DNA of 64,000 nt from assembly GCF_003385845.1 (NCBI RefSeq), contig NZ_QRDJ01000006.1, positions 1,300,707 through 1,364,706 of the forward strand. The letters are read 5' to 3'. Below are positions 41,492 through 49,397 of the stretch, in pieces (the first letter of the stretch is position 1; each line of letters begins with the position of its first letter). The notes under the pieces were generated by a model. That model saw only the letters and a list, made by a program, of their open reading frames with translations, ran no database searches and was not told where the DNA came from. Both the position numbers and the translations under genes were made by a program. Origin of the DNA: Kushneria indalinina DSM 14324 (GTDB taxonomy: Bacteria; Pseudomonadota; Gammaproteobacteria; Pseudomonadales; Halomonadaceae).

Positions 41492-42120
41492 CGTCAGGTA
41501 ACGCGATCGGTCGCATGCTACAGTTTCTGACCCTCGCCCTGATCGCCCTTCTGGCCGGCTGTGCCACTCAGGCGCCATCGCAGAAGCAAGACCGCCTTCC
41601 CGGTGACTGGCGTACCCAGCAGGCACGACTTGAAGCGCTGGATACCTGGACAGCGGCCGGCAAGGTCGGCATTCGTACGCCGGAAGACAGCCAGAGCGCC
41701 AACCTCGACTGGACCCAGCGTGCCAATCAATATCGCATCTCGGTCAGCGGTCCCTGGGGTACGGGACGTAACACGCTGGAAGGCGATGGCCGTCAGGTCA
41801 CGCTCACCAATGGCGATGGCACCTTTCAGGCACCGACGCCCGAGGAACTGATGGCGCAGCAGATGGGCTGGTCGCTGCCGCTTTCTTCGCTGGTCTACTG
41901 GGTGCGTGCCCTGCCCGACCCGCGCGGCCCCCACAGCATGAGCAAGGATGATGTCGGCTTTCCCGCCACGCTGGATCAGGCCGGCTGGCATATTGACTAT
42001 CGCGACTGGATCCAGGCAGACGGCATGTGGCTGCCGCGGCGTATTGTCATGGCCTATGACGACATCCGCACCACGCTGGTCATCAACCGCTGGCAGCCGG
42101 GGCAGGCAGAGCTGCCATGA
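41488..42120 (+). CDS. lolB: LolB, outer-membrane lipoprotein receptor
   Basis: A 210-residue lipoprotein that accepts lipoproteins from LolA and inserts them into the outer membrane. The signal peptide ends in the lipobox LLAGC with the lipidated Cys25. Family features downstream are WTAAGKVGIRTPED and WHIDYRDW. It overlaps the preceding TPR-gene stop by four bases (ATGA) and its own stop overlaps ispE the same way, so the three are translationally coupled. Confidence 0.95.
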   Translation: MTSGNAIGRMLQFLTLALIALLAGCATQAPSQKQDRLPGDWRTQQARLEALDTWTAAGKVGIRTPEDSQSANLDWTQRANQYRISVSGPWGTGRNTLEGDGRQVTLTNGDGTFQAPTPEELMAQQMGWSLPLSSLVYWVRALPDPRGPHSMSKDDVGFPATLDQAGWHIDYRDWIQADGMWLPRRIVMAYDDIRTTLVINRWQPGQAELP

Positions 42121-43022
42121 AAGGTAATGCCACGCTGACCCTGCCGGCGCCGGCCAAGCTCAACCGCATGCTGCATATCGTGGGCAAGCGCCCGGACGGC
42201 TACCACGAGCTGCAGACCCTGTTTCAGTTTCTGGAACATGGCGACACGCTGCATTTTCGCCTGCGCGATGATGACGCCATTACCCTGTCGCCACAGCTTG
42301 ACGGCGTCAGTGCCGAGGACAACCTGATCGTTCGCGCCGCCCGGTTACTACAGGGCACCGTCGGTCAGCCGCTGCCGGGTGTGGACATCGCTCTGGAAAA
42401 AAGGCTGCCCATGGGCGGCGGCCTGGGAGGTGGTAGCTCCAATGCGGCCACCACCCTGCTGGCGCTCGACCATCTCTGGCAGCTCAATCTGGACACCGAC
42501 ACTCTGGCAACGCTGGGGCTGACGCTGGGTGCCGACGTGCCCGTGTTCGTTCGCGGTTTTGCCGCCTGGGGGGAAGGCGTTGGAGAACGACTGGTGCCGG
42601 CGCCGCTGGATACGCCCTGGTTTGTGGTGGTTCATCCCGGGGTAAGCGTGTCCACGGCCGGCGTCTTCGGCCATCCACAATTGACACGTGATACCCCCTT
42701 GATTAGTATGTCGCGCGCCCTGCAGGGAGGTCACAACGACTGCGAGGCCGTGGTGCGAAGGCTTGAGCCGGGTATCGGTGAGGTCATTGACCTGCTTCGT
42801 CAGCACGGACCTGCCATGCTGACCGGAACCGGCGCCTGCGTTTTCTGCCCCATCGAGGAGGAAGCGGCAGCGCTTGAACTGGAAAGGGAGATACTTTATG
42901 GTATCGCCCGGCATGCGTACCCGGACCGCTGGAGCGTCTTCGGGGCACGCGGTTGTAACATCTCTCCCCTGCATCAGGCTCTGAACAGGCTTCGGGTATC
43001 ATCAAGTACCGGAGTATCATGA
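42117..43022 (+). CDS. ispE: IspE, 4-diphosphocytidyl-2-C-methyl-D-erythritol kinase
   Basis: A 301-residue GHMP kinase of the MEP pathway. The N-terminal substrate segment is LPAPAKLNRMLHIVGKRPDGYHEL, and the glycine-rich ATP loop is PMGGGLGGGSSNAA. A C-terminal motif, MLTGTGACVF, closes the active site. The pathway supplies IPP and DMAPP, which also feed the carotenoid genes in this window. It is followed by tRNA-Gln and prs, as in many gammaproteobacteria. Confidence 0.96.
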   Translation: MKGNATLTLPAPAKLNRMLHIVGKRPDGYHELQTLFQFLEHGDTLHFRLRDDDAITLSPQLDGVSAEDNLIVRAARLLQGTVGQPLPGVDIALEKRLPMGGGLGGGSSNAATTLLALDHLWQLNLDTDTLATLGLTLGADVPVFVRGFAAWGEGVGERLVPAPLDTPWFVVVHPGVSVSTAGVFGHPQLTRDTPLISMSRALQGGHNDCEAVVRRLEPGIGEVIDLLRQHGPAMLTGTGACVFCPIEEEAAALELEREILYGIARHAYPDRWSVFGARGCNISPLHQALNRLRVSSSTGVS

Positions 43023-43056
43023 AGCATTGAGCGTCAGTGCTTGCATCAAAGGTTAC

Positions 43057-43131
43057 TGGGGTATAGCCAAGTGGTAAGGCACCGGTTTCTGGTACCGGCA
43101 TTCCCAGGTTCGAGTCCTGGTACCCCAGCCA
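43057..43131 (+). tRNA. tRNA-Gln (CTG)
   Basis: A 75-base cloverleaf with encoded CCA. The acceptor arms TGGGGTA and TACCCCA pair, the anticodon stem CCGGT/ACCGG encloses a seven-base loop with CTG at the anticodon, and the T-loop is TTCGAGT. It reads CAG codons. There is no strong promoter of its own, so it may be processed from the ispE-prs transcript. Confidence 0.96.
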
Positions 43132-43204
43132 TTTCTTTTCGATGTCACTCACGTTTGACTTCAAACCACCCCGATTTTCTACAAGCGTCCAAAGGTGGCT
43201 GCGC

Positions 43205-44146
43205 GTGTCTAAACTGATGGTCTTCGCGGGGAACGCCAACCCCGAGCTTGCCCGCAAGGTGGCCGAGAGCCTTGATAATCGTCTGGGCCATGCCACGGTC
43301 GGTCAGTTCAGCGATGGCGAGATCGCGGTCGAGATCAACGAGAACGTGCGCGGCAAGGACGTTTTTATCCTCCAGTCGACCTGTGCACCGACCAATGACA
43401 ACCTGATGGAACTGATCCTGATGGTGGATGCCCTGCGTCGGGCCAGCGCGACTCGTATTACTGCCGTGGTGCCCTACTTCGGCTACGCCCGTCAGGATCG
43501 TCGCGTGCGTTCGGCACGTGTACCGATTTCTGCCAAGGTCGTTGCTGACATGATGGTCAAGGCCGGCGTGGATCGCGTCATGACCATGGATCTGCACGCC
43601 GACCAGATTCAGGGCTTTTTCGACGTTCCAGTCGATAACGTCTACGGTTCGCCCATCCTGCTCGATGACATCGAGCGTCAGAATTACGATGACATCGCCA
43701 TTGTCTCGCCCGATGTGGGCGGTGTCGTTCGTGCCCGTGCCATCGCCAAGCAGCTCAACGCAGATCTGGCCATCATCGACAAGCGTCGCCCATCGGCCAA
43801 TCAGGCTCAGGTGATGCACATCATCGGTGATATCAAGGACCGCACCTGCGTGCTGGTCGAAGACATGGTCGACACGGCCGGTACCCTGTGCAAGGCCGCC
43901 GAAGCGCTCAAGGCGCACGGCGCCCGACGCGTACTGGCCTATTCGACGCATGCGATCCTGTCGGGTCCGGCGGTCGACAATATTTCAAAATCCCAGCTCG
44001 ATGAGCTGGTCGTTGCTGACACCATCCCGCTTGCCGAGCATGCCCGTCGCAGCGGCAAGATCCGCCAGCTTTCGGTCGCCGGCCTGATCGCCGAGGCGAT
44101 CCGTCGTGTCAGCAATGAAGAATCCGTCAGCGCAATGTTCCACTGA
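43205..44146 (+). CDS. prs: Ribose-phosphate pyrophosphokinase (PRPP synthetase)
   Basis: A 313-residue enzyme making PRPP from ribose-5-phosphate and ATP for nucleotides, histidine and tryptophan. The start is GTG 43205 ([15 protein letters not shown]), matching the E. coli N-terminus; the frame is open to 43142 but the extra residues lie against the tRNA. The metal motif [12 protein letters not shown] and the PRPP loop [11 protein letters not shown] are intact. AAGGTGG lies 6-12 bases upstream as ribosome site. Confidence 0.96.
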   Translation: MSKLMVFAGNANPELARKVAESLDNRLGHATVGQFSDGEIAVEINENVRGKDVFILQSTCAPTNDNLMELILMVDALRRASATRITAVVPYFGYARQDRRVRSARVPISAKVVADMMVKAGVDRVMTMDLHADQIQGFFDVPVDNVYGSPILLDDIERQNYDDIAIVSPDVGGVVRARAIAKQLNADLAIIDKRRPSANQAQVMHIIGDIKDRTCVLVEDMVDTAGTLCKAAEALKAHGARRVLAYSTHAILSGPAVDNISKSQLDELVVADTIPLAEHARRSGKIRQLSVAGLIAEAIRRVSNEESVSAMFH

Positions 44147-44162
44147 ACCTGCGCCGGTACTC

Positions 44163-44225
44163 GCTTTCGCCTGATGCGAAAGCCCGATAAAACGGCACGA
44201 GCCTGGTCGCGGGCCGTGTCGTTTT
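44163..44225 (+). terminator. Tandem hairpins between prs and rplY, possible terminator or attenuator
   Basis: Two stems stand one after the other. The first, GCTTTCGC-CTGAT-GCGAAAGC (44163-44183), is perfect. The second has 11-base arms (AAAACGGCACG at 44189 and CGTGTCGTTTT ending 44225, one G-T pair). The second ends in TTTT and may end prs transcription, or act as a leader element before the bL25 gene. Confidence 0.55.
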
Positions 44226-44252
44226 CGACTTGAACCAATGAGGGTCCAACCC

Positions 44253-44936
44253 ATGAAACATGATTATCAACTGACCGCTGTCGCTCGTACGGCGCTGGGG
44301 AAAGGTGCGAGCCGCCGCCTGCGTCGTGCGAACGAACGTGTCGCGGCCATCATCTATGGCGGCAGCGCCGAGCCGCAGCCGATCGCCATCGACAAGCCGG
44401 CCTTTTACAAGGCACTTGAAGACGAAGCCTTTTTCTCCTCCATCATCAACATCGACATTGATGGCAGCAAGGAGCAGGTCGTCATTCGTGATCTGCAGCG
44501 TCACCCCTACAAGGAGCTGATCACGCACGCCGACTTCATGCGCGTTGATGCCACTCACGAGCTGACCATCACCGTACCGCTGCACTTTGCAGGCGACGAA
44601 GAGTGCAAGGGCGTTCGTGAACAGGACGGTGTCCTGCACGTACTGGCCAATGACGTCGAAGTCAGCTGCCTGCCGGCCGATCTTCCCGAGTATCTGGAAG
44701 TCAACGTGGCCAACATGGAACTGGGCGACACCCTGCACCTGTCCGATATCCCGATGCCGAAGGGCGTCACCGTTGTGGCGCTGACCCATGGCGAAGACCA
44801 CGACATGGGCATCGTGACCGTGACACATCCGGATCGCGGCACCGATGAAGAAGGCGACGGCGAAGAGGAAGACGCTTCTGACGCTGACGTTCAGCGCCCC
44901 GAAGCCGACAACGGTGGCGAGGGCGAGCAGGTCTAA
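44253..44936 (+). CDS. rplY: Ribosomal protein bL25, long CTC/TL5 form
   Basis: A 227-residue bL25 of the two-domain CTC/TL5 type that binds 5S rRNA. The N-terminal 5S-binding domain (about 1-92) has the usual R[11 protein letters not shown] and IIYGG motifs, and a second beta domain follows to about 185. The last 30 or so residues are strongly acidic (many Glu and Asp), in line with a salt-adapted proteome. ATG 44253 has GAGGG upstream; the earlier GTG/ATG at 44238 adds only five residues. Confidence 0.95.
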   Translation: MKHDYQLTAVARTALGKGASRRLRRANERVAAIIYGGSAEPQPIAIDKPAFYKALEDEAFFSSIINIDIDGSKEQVVIRDLQRHPYKELITHADFMRVDATHELTITVPLHFAGDEECKGVREQDGVLHVLANDVEVSCLPADLPEYLEVNVANMELGDTLHLSDIPMPKGVTVVALTHGEDHDMGIVTVTHPDRGTDEEGDGEEEDASDADVQRPEADNGGEGEQV

Positions 44937-44962
44937 GGTGGGGTTTGCCATCTGATGCCTGA

Positions 44963-45003
44963 CGGCCGGTCGGGCCGGGCCATATGCCCGGGCCGCCCGG
45001 CCG
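44963..45003. terminator. GC-rich hairpin after rplY
   Basis: A long hairpin with outer arms CGGCCGG and CCGGCCG and an inner stem around CCGGGC-CATAT-GCCCGG contains two mismatches. There is no clear T run, so it may be a weak terminator or an RNA stabiliser between rplY and pth. Confidence 0.45.
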
Positions 45004-45063
45004 TTCTGATGTATGACCTGCATGCACCGCAGGGCGTTGTGATTACAAAAGCGAGAACGCCTC

Positions 45064-45651
45064 ATGAGCGATATCAAAGCGATCATAGGGCTGGGCAATC
45101 CGGGCGCCCAGTACACGCAGACCCGTCATAATGCCGGCTTCTGGCTGATCGATGCGCTGGCCGGTCGCTATCACACCACGCTGCGCAGCGAGCGCAAGCT
45201 GCTCGGCCACTACGCTCGCGCCACCATCGAGGGGCAGGATATTCATCTGCTGGCCCCGACGACCTACATGAATCACAGCGGCCAGTCGATTGGCGCGCTG
45301 GCCGCCTTTTACAAGCTGCCGCCCGAATCACTGCTGATCGTGCATGACGAGCTGGACCTCTCCTCCGGCCAGGCCCGCTACAAGCAGGGCGGCGGCCATG
45401 GCGGCCACAATGGCCTGCGCGATACCATCAATGCCCTGAGTCAGAACAAGAACTTCCACCGCCTGAGACTGGGCATCGGCCATCCCGGCAGTGCCAGTCA
45501 GGTGGTCAATTACGTGCTGGGCGCCCCGGGCAAGAGCGAGCGCCGGGCCATCGATGAGGCCATCGAGGCCTCGCTCGAGACCCTCCCACTGGCGCTGTCC
45601 GGCGACTGGGCCCGCGCCATGAATCAACTTCACAGTTTCAGCGCAGCCTAG
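45064..45651 (+). CDS. pth: Peptidyl-tRNA hydrolase
   Basis: A 195-residue Pth that frees peptides from peptidyl-tRNA dropped by the ribosome. The conserved GLGNPG at 9-14 and the catalytic His22 in TRHNAGFW are present, as is the HDELDL motif and GGHNGLRD. The position after rplY and near ychF is the standard gammaproteobacterial order rplY-pth-ychF, here interrupted by an EamA gene. Confidence 0.97.
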   Translation: MSDIKAIIGLGNPGAQYTQTRHNAGFWLIDALAGRYHTTLRSERKLLGHYARATIEGQDIHLLAPTTYMNHSGQSIGALAAFYKLPPESLLIVHDELDLSSGQARYKQGGGHGGHNGLRDTINALSQNKNFHRLRLGIGHPGSASQVVNYVLGAPGKSERRAIDEAIEASLETLPLALSGDWARAMNQLHSFSAA

Positions 45652-45688
45652 CCTTGCGCGACGATCCTCGCTGCAGGAGCTTTCTGTC

Positions 45689-46567
45689 ATGACGCTTGAA
45701 CGCCTTGTACCGCTGGCCTTTGTCGGCATCTGGTCTACCGGCTTTATTGCCGCCCGCCTGGTCGCCCCCTGGACCGATCCGCTTACTTTCCTGAGCTATC
45801 GGTTCTTCCTCAGCGCGCTGGTGTTCATGCTGATTGCACAGGCCGTCGGCGCCCGCTGGCCGCGCGGACGGGCGGCCTGGACGCGAGCATTGCTGGTAGG
45901 GATTCTGCTGCAAAGCCTCTATCTGGGCGGCGTTTTCTGGGCCGTCGATCGCGGCCTGCCGGCAGGCGTAGCGGCGCTGGTGGTCGGGCTTCAGCCGCTG
46001 GCCACCACCCTTTTCGCCGGCTCGATGCTCGATGAGCGACCCGACACTCGCCAGTGGCTGGGCGTGCTGCTCGGTCTTGTCGGCACCCTGCTGGTCCTGC
46101 TGCCCGGGCTGGAAACGGATCTCGGCGAGATTGATCCGCTGCCGCTGGTGGCCGTACTGATTGCCATGCTGAGCATTACGCTGGGCACCATCTGGCAGAA
46201 ACGAACCGGTCCCGGTGCCGATCTTCGCACCAACGCTGCCATTCAGTTCATCGGCGCCCTTGTGGTCACCCTCCCGCTGGCGATGGCCACTGAAAGCATG
46301 CGCTTCGAATCAAACTGGCAGGCCTGGACCGGCCTTTTATGGTCGGTCTTTGGCCTGTCGGTAGGCGCCATCTCGCTACTGCTGGTCATGATACGCCGTG
46401 GCTCGGTGTCGAGCGTGGCATCGCTTTTTTATCTGGTGCCACCGGTCGTGGCGCTTCTAAGCTGGCTTTTGTTTGATGAAACGCTGGGCCCGTTACAGGT
46501 CGGCGGCATGGTGCTTGCCGCCTGCGGCGTAGGCCTTGCCAGCCGCCGGACCTCGCCCGGACGGTAG
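45689..46567 (+). CDS. EamA/DMT-family transporter
   Basis: A 292-residue inner-membrane protein with about ten helices in two EamA repeats. It is of the type often annotated as RhaT/YdcZ-like exporters; the substrate cannot be told. AGGAG lies ahead of ATG 45689. It is inserted between pth and ychF, which are adjacent in many relatives, so it may be a lineage-specific addition. It is not closely similar in sequence to the EamA protein at 24955. Confidence 0.87.
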   Translation: MTLERLVPLAFVGIWSTGFIAARLVAPWTDPLTFLSYRFFLSALVFMLIAQAVGARWPRGRAAWTRALLVGILLQSLYLGGVFWAVDRGLPAGVAALVVGLQPLATTLFAGSMLDERPDTRQWLGVLLGLVGTLLVLLPGLETDLGEIDPLPLVAVLIAMLSITLGTIWQKRTGPGADLRTNAAIQFIGALVVTLPLAMATESMRFESNWQAWTGLLWSVFGLSVGAISLLLVMIRRGSVSSVASLFYLVPPVVALLSWLLFDETLGPLQVGGMVLAACGVGLASRRTSPGR

Positions 46568-46661
46568 CGACCCGACCGCGGCAACAGGTAAACTTCGCGC
46601 CATATGGCCCGAACAGCGGGTCGAATACAAAACATCGCCCTACACTGCAGGATGCACCTCC

Positions 46662-47753
46662 ATGGGATTCAATTGCGGTATTGTCGGCCTGCCCAACGTG
46701 GGCAAATCGACCCTTTTCAATGCCCTGACCAAGTCAGGCATCGATGCAGAAAACTTCCCCTTCTGCACCATCGAACCCAATACCGGCCTCGTGCCGATGC
46801 CGGACCCTCGCCTTGATCGGCTGGCAGAAATCGTCAAGCCGGAGAAGGTCATCCCGACCACCATGGAGTTCGTGGATATCGCAGGCCTAGTGGCCGGCGC
46901 CTCCAAGGGTGAAGGACTGGGCAATCAGTTTCTGGCCAATATTCGTGAAACCGATGCGATCGCGCACGTGGTGCGCTGTTTCGACGATGACAACGTGATT
47001 CACGTGTCCAACGAGGTCGACCCGCGTGCCGATATTGAAACCATCAATATCGAGCTGGCCCTGGCGGACCTGGATAGCGTCGAGCGTGGCCTGCAGCGCC
47101 TGGCCCGCACGGTCAAAAGCGGTGACAAGGATGCCATCGCCAGCAAGGCGCTGCTGGAGCGTATTCAGCCGCATCTGGCGGAAGGTCAGCCGCTGCGCAG
47201 CTTCGGTCTGAATGACGACGAGAAGAAACTGCTCAGAAGCTTTGGCTTTCTCACCCTCAAGCCCACCATGTACATCGCCAACGTTCATGAAGAGGGTTTT
47301 GATAACAACCCGCACCTGGAGGTGGTGAATACCATCGCCGCCGAAGAAGGTGCCGTGGTGGTGCCGGTCTGCAACAAGATCGAGGCCGAAATCGCCGAGC
47401 TCGAGGAAGAAGAGCGTGCCATGTTCCTTGACGAGCTTGGCATGGAAGAGCCCGGGCTGGACCGCGTGATTCGTGCCGGCTACGGTCTTCTGGGCCTTCA
47501 GACCTACTTCACTGCCGGCGTCAAGGAAGTTCGTGCCTGGACGGTGCCGGTCGGGGCCACCGCTCCGCAGGGGGCCGGGGTGATCCACACCGATTTCCAG
47601 AAAGGCTTCATCCGCGCTGAAGTCGTCGCCTACGAGGACTTTGTCTCCCTGAACGGTGAACAGGGCGCCAAGGAAGCCGGCAAATGGCGTCTGGAGGGCA
47701 AGGAGTATGTGCTCAAGGACGGCGACGTGGTGCATTTCCGCTTCAACGTCTGA
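46662..47753 (+). CDS. ychF: YchF, Obg-family ribosome-associated ATPase
   Basis: A 363-residue TRAFAC P-loop protein. The G1 loop is [10 protein letters not shown]3 follows in VDIAGLV, and the specificity motif is NVHE (NxxE) instead of NKxD, which marks the ATP-binding YchF subgroup. A helical insertion and a C-terminal TGS domain follow. It binds ribosomes and affects stress responses. ATG 46662 gives the exact family N-terminus ([11 protein letters not shown]); the frame is open to 46536 without family likeness. Confidence 0.96.
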   Translation: MGFNCGIVGLPNVGKSTLFNALTKSGIDAENFPFCTIEPNTGLVPMPDPRLDRLAEIVKPEKVIPTTMEFVDIAGLVAGASKGEGLGNQFLANIRETDAIAHVVRCFDDDNVIHVSNEVDPRADIETINIELALADLDSVERGLQRLARTVKSGDKDAIASKALLERIQPHLAEGQPLRSFGLNDDEKKLLRSFGFLTLKPTMYIANVHEEGFDNNPHLEVVNTIAAEEGAVVVPVCNKIEAEIAELEEEERAMFLDELGMEEPGLDRVIRAGYGLLGLQTYFTAGVKEVRAWTVPVGATAPQGAGVIHTDFQKGFIRAEVVAYEDFVSLNGEQGAKEAGKWRLEGKEYVLKDGDVVHFRFNV

Positions 47754-47771
47754 GAACGCCGGCACAGGGGC

Positions 47772-47800
47772 TTGACGTTTTGATAGGCCTTGCGTAGTAT
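47772..47800 (+). promoter_or_regulatory. Promoter of tRNA-Met (copy 1)
   Basis: TTGACG and TAGTAT are separated by 17 bases, followed by a GC-rich discriminator (GCGC) typical of stringently controlled stable-RNA promoters. The tRNA begins 16 bases after the -10 box. Confidence 0.8.
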
Positions 47801-47815
47801 GCGCTCGCGTTGCAC

Positions 47816-47892
47816 GGCTACGTAGCTCAGCTGGTTAGAGCACATCACTCATAATGATGGGGTCCCCTGTTCGAATCAGGGCGTAGCCACCA
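47816..47892 (+). tRNA. tRNA-Met (CAT), elongator, copy 1
   Basis: A 77-base gene with encoded CCA. Acceptor arms GGCTACG and CGTAGCC pair, and the anticodon loop CTCATAA carries CAT. The first acceptor pair is G-C, not the C-A mismatch of the initiator, so this is the elongator form (an Ile-CAT tRNA is less likely given its close match to E. coli metT/metU). It is identical to the copy at 52718-52794. Confidence 0.96.
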
Positions 47893-47898
47893 GATATG

Positions 47899-47930
47899 AA
47901 AAAACGGCATCTTCGGATGCCGTTTTTTTA
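47899..47930. terminator. Bidirectional terminator after tRNA-Met copy 1
   Basis: CGGCATC-TTCG-GATGCCG with flanking A and T runs forms a strong hairpin with a UUCG tetraloop. It can end both the tRNA transcript and the convergent aminopeptidase gene. Confidence 0.92.
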
Positions 47931-47949
47931 TGCCTGCTCTGCAGACCGC

Positions 47950-49257
47950 TCAGACAAGCTGCTCGCGATTACAAAATGCTGTCAGCGCACGGATCAGATA
48001 GTCGGGATCATGCGCCCCCGCCGTTTCGCGAATGGAATGCATTGCCCACTGGGCCAGGCCGATATCCAGCGTCGGCACCCCGGTACGCGTCGCCGTGAGC
48101 GGCCCGATCGTGGTCCCACACGGCATGTCGGCACGGCTGACGAAGGTCTGTACCGGCACATCCGCCTCACGACACAGCTCGCGAAAGAGCGCACCGGTGG
48201 CGGCATTCGTGGCATAGCGCTGGCTGACATTGACCTTGATGACAGGGCCTCGGTTCAGTGCCGGCTGATGGCGCGCGTCATGCTTGTCGAGATAGTTCGG
48301 ATGCACGGCATGCGCGTTGTCGCAGGAGATCAGGCGCGATGACTGTAAAAGCCGGATACGCGCCTCGGCACCGCCCGTGCCCTGCGCTTCGGCCAGACGT
48401 GACACGACATCGCCCAACAGCGTGCCCTGTGCCCCGCCGGTGCTGCCGCTGCCGATCTCTTCGTGATCGTTGGCAACAAACAGCGCGCCCTGACTGCCGT
48501 CACTTTCCATCAGCGCGCGCATGCCGCAATAGCACGACAGCAGATTATCCAGACGCGCCCCGCTGATCATCTCACCCTCAAGGCCCAGCCGTGATGCAGG
48601 CTGTGCATCATAAAAGCTCAACTCATAATCAACGATGCCGATATCTTCCAGGCCATGCTGATCACGAAGCCAGCGCTTGAGCAGCGATTCGATCGAAGGC
48701 GGCGCCTGCCCGGAACCGGCCTGCCAGACCACGGGCGCCATCTGAGTCTGGGCATTGAGCGCCTTGCCCTGATTGACGTCACGATCAAGATGAATGGCAA
48801 GGCTCGGGATGACGGCAACGGGCCGGTCCACCTTAAAGAGCTGCTCGCGGAGCCCGCCCTGATCGTCGCGAAGATAGACGCGCCCGGCGATGGCCAGGTC
48901 CCGATCAAACCAGGGTGCCAGCAGAGCGCCGCCATAGACTTCGACGCCCAGCCGCATCCAGTCTGCTGACATCTGCACGGGCTGGGGCTTCAGGCGCAGC
49001 GCGGGGCTATCGGTATGGGCACCTACCATGCGAAGCGCCTCAAGCGGCCCTTCGGGCAACTGAAAGGCTACCAGGGCGCCACCGGCACGGGTGCAGTAAT
49101 AACGCTTTCCGGGAACCAGCTGCCATGGCTGCGTTTCATCCAGCGCTCTGAAACCCGCGGATTCAAGACGCGAGGCCATCTCCTCGACCGCATGCCACGG
49201 TGTAGGGGAACACTTGAGAAAATCGAACAAATCAGTAATTGTCGAGGAATGAGACAC
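47950..49257 (-). CDS. apeB: M18-family aminopeptidase
   Basis: A 435-residue tetrahedral metallo-aminopeptidase of family M18 (DAP/ApeB type). Metal-binding segments are visible: GAHTDSP (His), NDHEEIGS (two Glu and a His) and CDNAHAVHPNY. A His near the C-terminus (GAHDPDYL) is a candidate for the last metal ligand. It removes N-terminal residues from peptides in the cytosol. It is divergent from prc across a 140-base gap. The gene symbol follows common Pseudomonas usage. Confidence 0.92.
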   Translation of the reverse strand: MSHSSTITDLFDFLKCSPTPWHAVEEMASRLESAGFRALDETQPWQLVPGKRYYCTRAGGALVAFQLPEGPLEALRMVGAHTDSPALRLKPQPVQMSADWMRLGVEVYGGALLAPWFDRDLAIAGRVYLRDDQGGLREQLFKVDRPVAVIPSLAIHLDRDVNQGKALNAQTQMAPVVWQAGSGQAPPSIESLLKRWLRDQHGLEDIGIVDYELSFYDAQPASRLGLEGEMISGARLDNLLSCYCGMRALMESDGSQGALFVANDHEEIGSGSTGGAQGTLLGDVVSRLAEAQGTGGAEARIRLLQSSRLISCDNAHAVHPNYLDKHDARHQPALNRGPVIKVNVSQRYATNAATGALFRELCREADVPVQTFVSRADMPCGTTIGPLTATRTGVPTLDIGLAQWAMHSIRETAGAHDPDYLIRALTAFCNREQLV

Positions 49258-49281
49258 GTAATTCTCCCATACTACCTATCG

Positions 49282-49308
49282 TTGTTAAGGACGTCGGCCT
49301 GCTACAAT
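49282..49308 (+). promoter_or_regulatory. Promoter candidate for prc
   Basis: TTGTTA and TACAAT are 15 bases apart, and TG precedes the -10 box by one base (extended -10). It lies 90 bases before the prc start in the divergent aminopeptidase/prc gap. Confidence 0.5.
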
Positions 49309-49397
49309 GACGGCCCTGCCTGCTGACCTGCAACAGACCCTTTTAATCCTGTATTAACAGCACACAAAGTGTACATGAACCCGGGAGTGCTTCCTTG

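Noticed and set aside
47630-47848. Short ORFs running through the tRNA-Met genes with the same start (MMCSNQLSYVA), also at 52762
   Set aside because: The shared peptide is simply the translation of the identical tRNA sequences.
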